Assembly (NCBI GenBank): GCA_964420455.1
Contig: CAYQTO010000151.1
Location: forward strand, 1-9,148
DNA from: CAYQTO01 sp964420455
GTDB taxonomy: Bacteria > Sumerlaeota > Sumerlaeia > SLMS01
Direction of reading: 5' to 3'
Length of the DNA stretch: 9,148 nucleotides
Each line of letters begins with the position of its first letter. Position 1 is the stretch's first letter. The translations under genes were made by a program, and so were the position numbers. Below are positions 1-6,341 of the stretch, piece after piece. Below the pieces are notes generated by a model. The model saw only the letters and a program-made list of their open reading frames with translations, did no database searches and was not told where the DNA came from.

Positions 1-2
1 AG

Positions 3-962
3 CCGACCCCATCCCCCGAACCAACCCCCACGGAACCTCCAATAAACCGCCGCCTCGCCACCATCGAGGATTTCTTTGAACGCGCCAACAGCCTGAACGA
101 CAAGACCTTGGCCTGGCGCGATGCGACCTACGACCGCGAGTTCGCCGACAACCCGCGCATGGAGGAGCTCGCCCGCCGCATCGAACTCCAGATCGCCACC
201 GATCCCGTCATGGTTTCTGTGGAGGAGGAGTCCTTCACCATGGGCGCGCGGGAAGGGACCGGCAATCCCGAGGAGCGACCCGCCCGGAACGTGACGGTTT
301 CCGCCTTCCTGATCGGCCGCCACGAGGTCACCGCTCTCGAGTTCGCTGCGTTCCTCAACAGCACCGATCTGACGCGCGCCCGCCGGCTGTATCCGGGCGG
401 CGATGGCGCGACTGTTGTACACGATTCGGACCGCGGCCGTTGGCTCCCCGTGCGCGGAAAGGAACTCCACCCCGCCACGGAGGTGACCTGGGAGGCAGCG
501 GACGCCTACGCCGATTGGCTGTCGGAGGAAACCCGGCGCCGCTACCGGCTGCCGACGGAGGCGGAATGGGAACGGGCGGCGCGCGCGGGACGACAGTCCA
601 CCTACCCCTGGGGTGATTCCCCGCCCGATTCTTCGCGGGCGCGCTTTAATGTGGAGTCGGAAGGCACCGTCACGGTCGTCGAAATGTCCGGTGGCGAGAA
701 CCGTCTGGGGCTCCAACACATGGCGGGCAACGTGGAGGAATGGGTGGCGGACTGGTACGACGACCGGGCTTACGAGTCCGGCGCGGCGCGGGATCCGAGA
801 GGTCCGGCGGCTCCGCCGGAGGGACGACGGTCCAAGAAGGTCTTGCGCGGCGGCAGCTTTCAGACGATTCGGGCGGAAGACCTCCGGGTGACACGACGCG
901 GCCGGCTGGAGCCGGATCGTTCTCTCGCAGGCACCGGATTCCGACTCGCCCGCGACCCCTGA
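3..962 (+). CDS. FGE-sulfatase (SUMF1-type) domain protein lacking the catalytic cysteines, 5' partial
   Basis: The frame is open from the window edge, so the N-terminus is missing; the first possible internal start, TTG at 108, is not a convincing true start. The visible part begins with a proline/threonine-rich linker (PTPSPEPTPTEPP), then a charged helical stretch, then an FGE-sulfatase/C-type-lectin-like fold of about 250 residues from about 210 to the stop. Family landmarks are present in order: SFTMG, a HEVT segment, RLPTEAEWERAARAG (from 546), YPWGD, AGNVEEW (about 723-743), VLRGGSF and GTGFRLA at the C-terminus. In true formylglycine-generating enzymes two cysteines follow the RGGS motif (RGGSYxCxxxxC). 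Here the matching residues are Thr and Asp (RGGSFQTIRAED), so cysteine-to-formylglycine oxidation is not expected. The domain is probably a binding or structural module, as in many SUMF1-like proteins, attached by the linker to an unseen N-terminal domain (membrane anchor or kinase are possibilities). It lies 31 bp upstream of the lipoprotein gene and is probably co-transcribed. The fold call is firm; the function is unknown. Confidence 0.9.
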   Translation, partial: PTPSPEPTPTEPPINRRLATIEDFFERANSLNDKTLAWRDATYDREFADNPRMEELARRIELQIATDPVMVSVEEESFTMGAREGTGNPEERPARNVTVSAFLIGRHEVTALEFAAFLNSTDLTRARRLYPGGDGATVVHDSDRGRWLPVRGKELHPATEVTWEAADAYADWLSEETRRRYRLPTEAEWERAARAGRQSTYPWGDSPPDSSRARFNVESEGTVTVVEMSGGENRLGLQHMAGNVEEWVADWYDDRAYESGAARDPRGPAAPPEGRRSKKVLRGGSFQTIRAEDLRVTRRGRLEPDRSLAGTGFRLARDP

Positions 963-993
963 CGGGCTACCTCAATCAAGGAAACAACAACCG

Positions 994-2721
994 ATGGGCA
1001 TGGCGCGCTGGACATTCGTGTTGGTGGCGGCGGTGGCCGTCCTGCTGCAGGGTTGCACGACCTCGAACCCCTACGACGCGGACGATCGCGCCGAAGGCAT
1101 CATGACGCTGCCGATCCGCGTGGGCGTCGCCCCCTATCGCGACGAGCGCCCCTTCGAGGAATACTTTAACCGGGCCCTCAGCTTCATCCCCGTCATTGGC
1201 ATCACCGCTCCCTATTACTACGACCGCCATGACGACATCTACCGAGGTTCGGTCGTCCCCTTCTCCGAGCAGATTCCCCAACAGCTCGCGGCCCGCATGC
1301 AGGAGTGCGGCGTCTTCGCCTCCGTCGAGGCGATCCCGCCGGATCAACCCATTGAACCCGGCGAGTACGACGTCATCGTCCAGGGCACCATGAACCGCAT
1401 CCGCAGCAAGGGCGGTCTCTATCGCTGGGGGCTGTCGATCTTCGGCGACCTCTTCTGGACGGCCGGCGTGCCCTACCTGTCGCGCCGGTGGGAGCTCAAC
1501 ATGGACTATCAACTCATCAACGGCTACACCCTCGAGCCGATAAGCGAGGTCCATAACGAGAGCTATACAACCGGCCGGTCGATGTTTACCCGCTATTACA
1601 ACCGCGGGCGCGTGACGGACCTGAGGAACAAGCTCGAACGGATGCACGACAGCGTGATCACCTGGGTTTGGGAATCGAAGCCGGACGCCTCGAGCCCCTA
1701 CTGGGCGGAGCTCCGCACGGAAGGCCAGGAGTACCTCGCCAATCTCCGCCGCCAGGAGGAACTCCGCGAGCGGGGCACGCCCCCCACCTTTGCCTTCCTC
1801 TCCCCCTCCGACGATTCCACCCTCCGCACGCCGATCATGCAACTGCGCTGGAACATTACCGCGCCCAACGGGCTCCGGGACGCCGTGCTGGTCGTCAACA
1901 ACCGCCGGGTCGACCTCGGCATCAACGCGATGGACATGGCGCGCGTGGATTCCGCGCCGACAAGCATCGCCGCCCGCGATCTCAACGTGCCCCTGGAGCT
2001 TGGCGAGAACACCCTCCAGGCGCTCGTGGTCGACCACCGCGGAAACGAGACCACGGCGGACCTCACCATCACCCGGCTGCCCGCCGAGCTCCGTCCCGCC
2101 GCCCGCCATGCCCTCCTCGTCACCGATGGCGGGGCCGACGCGCGCCAGGCGGTCGAGGACCTCCGCGCGGTCCTCGCCGACCCGATGATTGGCCAGTTCG
2201 CCCCCGACGAGGTTACCGTCCTCACCCCCGCCTCCCTCACCCGGCCCGCCGTCACCTCCGCGCTCCGCGACTTCGGCCTTCGTCCCCTCGCCGGTGAACT
2301 CGCCTTCCTCTACATCGATACGGACGGCGATGCCGGCTCCCTCGCTCTCACCGACGACGGGATGACCCTGCCCGAACTGGTGGAGCTCGCCGACAGCGCC
2401 CTGGCCACCGACGAGGTGGTGATGCTGGTCGACGTCGATTGGTCCGGCGAGGCCGCCGGGCCCATCTTCGACCAGGTGACCGGCGCCCCCGGCCGCTGGG
2501 CGATCCTCCTCTCCCAGGCCGAGGGCGGCGCCTCCCCGGTCCCCGCCGTGGCCAACGCCGCCACGGGTCTCCTCCGCGGCGACGGCAGCACCCGTCGCCT
2601 CACCCTCGAGCGGCTCCTCGACGGCATCCTCAACGCCCTCGACGAGGAAACCGCCGCCCCGTACTTTGCCGAGGCCTACGGCCGCTATGACGTGAGCATC
2701 ACCATGGCGGAGCGTGAATGA
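994..2721 (+). CDS. Lipoprotein with Ig-like domain and degenerate caspase-like (peptidase C14) domain
   Basis: This 575-residue protein has an N-terminal lipoprotein signal (hydrophobic 7-19, lipobox LLQGC, acylated Cys21), so it should be anchored on the periplasmic side of a membrane. Residues about 38-225 look like small outer-membrane-lipoprotein or CsgG/YajG-type domains (IRVGVAPYRDER, then a helix, then EYDVIVQGTMNRI). Residues about 264-361 form an Ig-like domain (LSPSDDSTLRTP, VLVVNNRRVDLG, LELGENTLQALVVDHRGN). Residues about 371-548 follow the caspase p20 layout: RHALLV; a helix; FLYIDTDG (438-445), where caspases have FxYxxGHG; VVMLVDVDWSG (475-485), where they have LLDACHSG; then WAILLSQAEGG. 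The catalytic His is replaced by Asp444 and the Cys by Asp482, so it is probably not a protease. The Ig-then-caspase order is common in bacterial caspase-like proteins. The start has AAGGAAA at 978-984; ATG 1000 is an alternative. The next gene overlaps the stop by ATGA. The caspase reading is an inference from pattern, not from a search. Confidence 0.88.
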   Translation: MGMARWTFVLVAAVAVLLQGCTTSNPYDADDRAEGIMTLPIRVGVAPYRDERPFEEYFNRALSFIPVIGITAPYYYDRHDDIYRGSVVPFSEQIPQQLAARMQECGVFASVEAIPPDQPIEPGEYDVIVQGTMNRIRSKGGLYRWGLSIFGDLFWTAGVPYLSRRWELNMDYQLINGYTLEPISEVHNESYTTGRSMFTRYYNRGRVTDLRNKLERMHDSVITWVWESKPDASSPYWAELRTEGQEYLANLRRQEELRERGTPPTFAFLSPSDDSTLRTPIMQLRWNITAPNGLRDAVLVVNNRRVDLGINAMDMARVDSAPTSIAARDLNVPLELGENTLQALVVDHRGNETTADLTITRLPAELRPAARHALLVTDGGADARQAVEDLRAVLADPMIGQFAPDEVTVLTPASLTRPAVTSALRDFGLRPLAGELAFLYIDTDGDAGSLALTDDGMTLPELVELADSALATDEVVMLVDVDWSGEAAGPIFDQVTGAPGRWAILLSQAEGGASPVPAVANAATGLLRGDGSTRRLTLERLLDGILNALDEETAAPYFAEAYGRYDVSITMAERE

Positions 2722-3386
2722 CGGAAGACGCGACCCCGGGGGAGGGGAGATCGGAGGAGAATCCCTACCGCCGGGAGGGGGGGGAGCCGGCCCCGGCGCC
2801 GCCCGGACTCGCCTGCGCGGCACGGCTGCGGCGCCCGGCGGCCCTCGGCGCGAACGTCCGGGTGGAGGCCCAGCCCGGCACCCACCCGGAGCTTTGGGGG
2901 CGCTTTTCCGGTTGGAGGCGCGACACCGCCCTCTCGCTCTATTCCTCGCGCAAGCGCCGGGGCGAGCCTGCCTTTCGCCTCCGCAAGCGCCGGGTCCTCT
3001 CCCCCCGGGTCGAGACCTTTGACGTGCTCGAGACCCTCGTCGACGCGCCGGAGTATCACCTCGGCGGCGTGCGACGCGTCCGAACGCCGAGCTGGCGCCC
3101 CGCCGCCTGGCACCTTCTCGATTGGGAGGACGAGCCGTTTGGAGTGCTGGTGGAGGGGCGCGGGCCCGGCCTCTGGGGCCTCACACTGCCCGCGCGGGGA
3201 GCCCTCGCCGGGCGACGTGTCTATACACTCGAAATCGGCGACCGGGCCCACGGCACCGCCGAGGTGCGCGTCCATCCCACCGGCAGGCGCGTCACCGCGC
3301 GGTTCGACCTGACCCCTCCGGACCTGGCCCGCCGCCGATTCCTCGCCCTCGCGCCGGTTGTCCTGCTCCTGTATTCCGCACGGTAA
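2718..3386 (+). CDS. Hypothetical protein, possibly LURP-one/scramblase-like fold
   Basis: This 222-residue protein starts at an ATG that overlaps the stop of the lipoprotein gene (ATGA, 2718-2721), with GGAG at 2709-2712, so translation is probably coupled. Residues 1-30 are polar, rich in Gly, Glu and Pro, and look disordered. The rest alternates short beta-like strands with basic and aromatic residues: FRLRKRRVLSPR (86-97), WHLLDWEDEPFGVLVEG (131-147), RRVYTLEIGDRAHG (166-179). It ends in PPDLARRRFLALAPVVLLLYSAR (200-222), where 208-219 is hydrophobic. Repeated 'residue-D-x-x-x-x-x-G' hairpins followed by a C-terminal hydrophobic helix resemble the LURP-one-related/phospholipid scramblase superfamily, but similarity is weak and I have not tested it. 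There is no signal peptide, so it is probably cytoplasmic or attached to the inner face of the membrane through the C-terminal helix. A run of eight Gs sits in codons 20-23. GC content matches the upstream genes and not the island that follows. Confidence 0.75.
   Translation: MTEDATPGEGRSEENPYRREGGEPAPAPPGLACAARLRRPAALGANVRVEAQPGTHPELWGRFSGWRRDTALSLYSSRKRRGEPAFRLRKRRVLSPRVETFDVLETLVDAPEYHLGGVRRVRTPSWRPAAWHLLDWEDEPFGVLVEGRGPGLWGLTLPARGALAGRRVYTLEIGDRAHGTAEVRVHPTGRRVTARFDLTPPDLARRRFLALAPVVLLLYSAR
2777..2784 (+). repeat. Poly-G tract (8 G) inside coding sequence
   Basis: Eight consecutive Gs span codons 20-23 of the 222-residue hypothetical protein (E-G-G-E). Slippage by one base would shift the frame and truncate the protein early. 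Such tracts can act as phase-variation sites, but G runs are also expected in a GC-rich genome. Confidence 0.5.
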
Positions 3387-3395
3387 CTTCTTCTC

Positions 3396-3440
3396 TTGAC
3401 AGCAGCGGGGGGGGGGCAGGCTGAAAAGGAATTAAATTCC
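3396..3440 (+). promoter_or_regulatory. Candidate promoter/operator region with G10 spacer tract and palindrome
   Basis: A consensus -35 box TTGACA lies at 3396-3401, just after the stop of the upstream gene. It is followed by ten consecutive Gs (3407-3416), placed where the -35/-10 spacer would be. No good -10 box is found at 16-18 bp; CTGAAA at 3421-3426 (19 bp spacing) is the best weak candidate, and TTAAAT at 3432 is too far. A 13-bp inverted repeat, GGAATT-A-AATTCC, lies at 3428-3440, immediately before the GAGGAG ribosome site of the next ORF, and could be an operator. The position at the start of the low-GC gene group makes a promoter here plausible, but the lack of a clear -10 keeps confidence low. 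Confidence 0.3.
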
Positions 3441-3442
3441 GT

Positions 3443-3448
3443 GAGGAG
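3443..3448 (+). promoter_or_regulatory. Shine-Dalgarno site GAGGAG supporting the GTG start at 3458
   Basis: GAGGAG with a nine-base spacer precedes GTG 3458. It is the main reason to prefer this start over the internal ATG at 3578, which has no clear ribosome site. Confidence 0.5.
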
Positions 3449-3457
3449 AATACGTTC

Positions 3458-3826
3458 GTGCTTAAGCCGCTTTCCTCATCGGTCCTGCGATGTCGATGCT
3501 CAAGCGGTCAAGTTCGTGGCAATGGCGACCTTTCTGTATGGATTGGGGACTGTTCGCCGGGGTCTCCCCGTCTCGCAATGGCTTATGGAAAGCGCGCGTT
3601 CGGTGTCGATGGGCAGGACGTTGCACGGGATTGGGGCTTGGAAGCAGCGCGCCAGCTGACTGAGGCCACATCGAAAGACTCGGACCTGGAACGTGGGATT
3701 AGGAGAACAGAGGAAGGAATCCGATACATGGAAAACGCACCGAGGAAGGACGCCGGTGAGCCTTCGGGCCTCTATCAAGCGCGCCAGTGGCTGCAGGGCG
3801 CCAAAATTCTCGCGGAGGGAAAGTGA
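3458..3826 (+). CDS. Small hypothetical protein, possibly a remnant
   Basis: This 122-residue reading frame starts at GTG with a good GAGGAG site at 3443-3448, nine bases upstream. I do not recognise it. The first 40 residues are serine- and cysteine-rich (three Cys) with no signal peptide or domain look. From about residue 41 (an in-frame ATG at 3578) the sequence appears more protein-like: YGKRAFGVDGQDVARDWG, then charged amphipathic helices (ERGIRRTEEGIRYMENAP, LYQARQWLQGAKILAEGK). The stop lies three bases before an ATG that could start the next gene, so it may be the first gene of a three-gene unit with the two secreted proteins downstream. The contrast between its halves could mean a decayed or recombined gene whose 5' part is not original. 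Other frames here (3396-3659 + and 3500-3835 -) are less convincing. Moderate to low certainty that it is translated. Confidence 0.5.
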   Translation: MLKPLSSSVLRCRCSSGQVRGNGDLSVWIGDCSPGSPRLAMAYGKRAFGVDGQDVARDWGLEAARQLTEATSKDSDLERGIRRTEEGIRYMENAPRKDAGEPSGLYQARQWLQGAKILAEGK

Positions 3827-3871
3827 CACATGCATATCTCGGAACTCTCAAATCGAAAAGGATGCGTTACG

Positions 3872-4921
3872 ATGCCAAAGAAGTTGTTCCTCTCATGTTT
3901 TCTCACGCTCTTTGTTGCCTTGGTGACGTACACGAGTGGCCACGCCGCGCCTGACATCCCCAGCATTGAAACGTTTGGCTGCGATGATGTGTTCCAGATC
4001 GCATTTAACGGTGACAGTCCTTGCCACTATGCGATCGATCCTCCTATAAACACTTGGAGTCATTGGTTTAATATAGACAAAAGCCCTTCCCACAAATTAA
4101 CGATAGATCCCGCAACCATCGACGAGGCCGGAGTGTATACTCTGCATGTTACCGTAGAGTACACCTGCCCGAGTACTGGTCTGAAGGACGAATTTGATTT
4201 CTCCAAGATTGTCGTTGTCCATAAGCCTGTGAGGCAAGGGGGAGTTCAAACAGGCCCCTTTGCTGACAACGATATGGAGGGACATATCGGCGATGGGGGT
4301 GTTTCTGTATGGTATGATTCCAGTATTCCTGATTCGGTGCATCTTAATGACGAGGGACTTGTGCTCTCTGCGAGATTGCATGAGTACTATCCGGGTGGAG
4401 GGGATACCTGCAACGATTATTACGATATGACGGCAACGTACTCATACAGCGCAGATTACGAGATGGAGGCGTTTACAGCTACTTATGGCCCTGAAATACA
4501 CGTCGGCGCAGGGACGAAATTCTATTTAGAGACGGCTGCTCCCGATCAAGTATTGATCAAAACAAGGGGCATTGGTGTCAAGCCCAGTGGATCTGCTGCC
4601 AATCTGAGTATTCACTTGCCTGGAATTGGTGTATCTGCCCCAATTCCTCAAATTGGATCACACCATGTCAATATAGGCAATGCCTTTACTGATACAGTGG
4701 GGTTTTCGCACGACAGCTCGTCATTTCCCCATCGTAACGATCGGCTCGTCAGATTCGTTCGTTTAGATACTGAACTTGCAATAGCCGTTATGGGGGGATC
4801 GGGCGGCAGAGGGTGGGCTACCGCTGACATCAGAGGTGTAAATGTTAAAATGGAACATCAGCGTTGGCAATTTCTTGAAAGCGGGGGAATCTTTAACCAG
4901 GGGGCAAGGCCGGTTCCATGA
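3872..4921 (+). CDS. Secreted hypothetical protein with Ig-like N-terminal domain
   Basis: From ATG 3872 this is 349 residues with a classical signal peptide (MPKK, hydrophobic core 5-20, cleavage near GHA-A at 25/26), so it is exported. AAAAGGA at 3856-3862 supports this start. An in-frame ATG at 3830 also has a strong GGAGG (3814-3818) and would add 14 polar residues before the signal; I prefer 3872 because the signal peptide is then of normal length. Residues about 30-118 look like an Ig/PKD-type beta sandwich (IDEAGVYTLHVTVEYTC, DEFDFSKIVVVHKP). The remainder is also beta-rich, with glycine-rich turns (VKPSGSAANLSIHLPGIG, MGGSGGRGWATADIRGV). Mature-chain cysteines at 37, 51, 99 and 180 could form two disulfides. 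There is no membrane anchor or catalytic motif I recognise. GC is far below that of the flanking genes. The stop overlaps the next start by ATGA (4918-4921), so the two secreted proteins are probably made together and may interact. Function unknown. Confidence 0.85.
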   Translation: MPKKLFLSCFLTLFVALVTYTSGHAAPDIPSIETFGCDDVFQIAFNGDSPCHYAIDPPINTWSHWFNIDKSPSHKLTIDPATIDEAGVYTLHVTVEYTCPSTGLKDEFDFSKIVVVHKPVRQGGVQTGPFADNDMEGHIGDGGVSVWYDSSIPDSVHLNDEGLVLSARLHEYYPGGGDTCNDYYDMTATYSYSADYEMEAFTATYGPEIHVGAGTKFYLETAAPDQVLIKTRGIGVKPSGSAANLSIHLPGIGVSAPIPQIGSHHVNIGNAFTDTVGFSHDSSSFPHRNDRLVRFVRLDTELAIAVMGGSGGRGWATADIRGVNVKMEHQRWQFLESGGIFNQGARPVP

Positions 4922-6147
4922 GCACATTGACGATCATCAACAGGCTGTGGATGCAACTTTTATTTGGAATGCTTGTCACAATATTGGGATACGCGAGAGC
5001 TGACAATGATCAGCCTCCTCTGTCTTCCGGGGAGGAGGGGGTTGGAGAGGTCCTTGTCGCGGAGATCAATGATGAAATCGACGCAATCGTTCAGCTTGCG
5101 AGAAAGCGAGCAGAGTCGGAAGGTGAAGATCCAGGCGATACGGTCGAGCAAACGCAACAGGTGGGAGACCTGCTTCAGCGTCTATTCGTGGACCCTCTCG
5201 TGGAGGGGCTCGCAATTCATGGTTCCGAAATATCCCAAGAAGAGCTTGATCTTATTCGTTACAGCATCATGATGATGTTGGACGTGGTGCGAAGGAACGC
5301 ATTGGAAACTGACAGGATAAGGGGTGATGGCAGGAAGACTCCGAGCTATCTGGAGTCCCTTTTGGTCAGTGTAGGCTATCTGGAGGATCCTATGGATGGG
5401 GCCGTCAGGAAACTTGTCGATCGTTTGGCGCTAGAGGATGTGAATCTGGAGGAATTCTTTTCGAGGATAAAGATCGCTTCTGACCTCCATTGGTATGCTA
5501 CACAGCTTGTACTGCTTCGGTTAGATGGGAAGACCTTGGCAGCGCCGTCGGTTTTCAACCGCTTTGGCGCCAGCTATAAGAGGCGACTCTTGTACGGAAA
5601 CAATAACGAGATGGTTGATGAGGTTCGCCAGTTCGATGAGAGGGCGACCACTATCAGTCGGACCGATGCTTATGGGGATTCTGGAATGTCGAAGTTGGCA
5701 GACCAATTGGTTGAAGTAGAGGAAACGGTCTTGAACGGACAACTTAACCTTTCGATTGTGGATGGTGCTGCGGATGCCGTGGAATTGATTGTTGCCATAA
5801 ACTATCCGGAAGTGAGCTTTGGTGACCCCTCAAGCCTTTTTGATGGCCCAAACGCGGAGGATATGAGGTCGGATGGACCAGCCATCGTCGAAGAAATCGT
5901 GAATGATTTTATGCGTTCGCGTGAAGAGGCAGGAGAGGTTCTATCCGATTTTCATTTCATGTCCGACATGCTTGTTGATATCCACTTTCGCTTACAGGAG
6001 AGAATCTTTCCTGAGTTGAACCTTGGTGGAAGGTATGCGCGCGAGACAAACATCCGCGAACCCCGTTACCGTTTCCGCTTTCATCTGGACCCGGATGTGC
6101 GCGAACGGTTTGTCGAGAACCTGAGGGCGGCCGGACTGGAGCCTTAA
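4918..6147 (+). CDS. Secreted alpha-helical hypothetical protein
   Basis: This is 409 residues. The N-terminus is a probable signal peptide (hydrophobic 10-24, cleavage after ARA at residue 28). The mature chain contains no cysteine and is acidic and mostly helical by pattern: EVLVAEINDEIDAIVQLARKR (44-64), LDLIRYSIMMMLDVVRRNAL (110-129), AVRKLVDRLALEDVNLEEF (162-180), PAIVEEIVNDFMRSREEAGE (321-340). It ends with a basic and aromatic segment, EPRYRFRFHLDPDVRERF (381-398). I recognise no domain and no enzymatic motif. Its ATG overlaps the stop of the preceding secreted protein (ATGA) and lacks a strong ribosome site of its own, which argues for translational coupling. Codon use is AT-richer than in the flanking genes, though the last 100 bases are more GC-rich. 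A periplasmic or extracellular partner of the upstream protein is the best inference. Confidence 0.85.
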   Translation: MSTLTIINRLWMQLLFGMLVTILGYARADNDQPPLSSGEEGVGEVLVAEINDEIDAIVQLARKRAESEGEDPGDTVEQTQQVGDLLQRLFVDPLVEGLAIHGSEISQEELDLIRYSIMMMLDVVRRNALETDRIRGDGRKTPSYLESLLVSVGYLEDPMDGAVRKLVDRLALEDVNLEEFFSRIKIASDLHWYATQLVLLRLDGKTLAAPSVFNRFGASYKRRLLYGNNNEMVDEVRQFDERATTISRTDAYGDSGMSKLADQLVEVEETVLNGQLNLSIVDGAADAVELIVAINYPEVSFGDPSSLFDGPNAEDMRSDGPAIVEEIVNDFMRSREEAGEVLSDFHFMSDMLVDIHFRLQERIFPELNLGGRYARETNIREPRYRFRFHLDPDVRERFVENLRAAGLEP

Positions 6148-6341
6148 CGACGCAAAGAGAGAAATCACTGGCATCCTCTGCGGTGGGGGAAGCGCACGGG
6201 GGGCGCAGTCTCTGCCGCGGGTGAGGACCAGGCCAAAGCCCCAAACCCGGGAAGTCTTCATTTCCTCGCACGAGCGCCGATCATCCTGTCCTTCAATTCC
6301 TTCCCGTGTTCGGCAACGGTTGGGACCCAGAATCGTTTAAT
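6148..6341. other. Convergent intergenic spacer
   Basis: This 194-bp gap lies between the end of the helical secreted protein (+) and the end of the pilin-like gene (-). One would expect a bidirectional terminator here. I see only a weak possible CTGCG/CGCAG pairing around 6178-6205 with a long loop and no T-run, so no terminator is called. No RNA gene or ORF is convincing. GC rises back toward the level of the right-hand genes, so the low-GC island ends near 6147. Confidence 0.5.

Noticed and set aside
3..962. Calling the first gene a sulfatase-activating formylglycine-generating enzyme
   Set aside because: Both catalytic cysteines are absent after RGGSF, so only the fold can be claimed.
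976..2823. A 615-codon open frame on the minus strand, antisense to the lipoprotein gene
   Set aside because: It is rich in Gly, Glu, Val and Ala repeats typical of the antisense frame of a GC-rich gene, and has no domain or signal. The plus-strand protein has a lipobox, ribosome site and coherent domains.
3500..3835. A 111-codon minus-strand frame opposite the small island ORF
   Set aside because: No ribosome site or domain pattern; it opposes the direction of all neighbouring genes.
6148..6341. A bidirectional terminator between the convergent genes
   Set aside because: No stem longer than about five pairs with a reasonable loop and no T-run was found on either strand.
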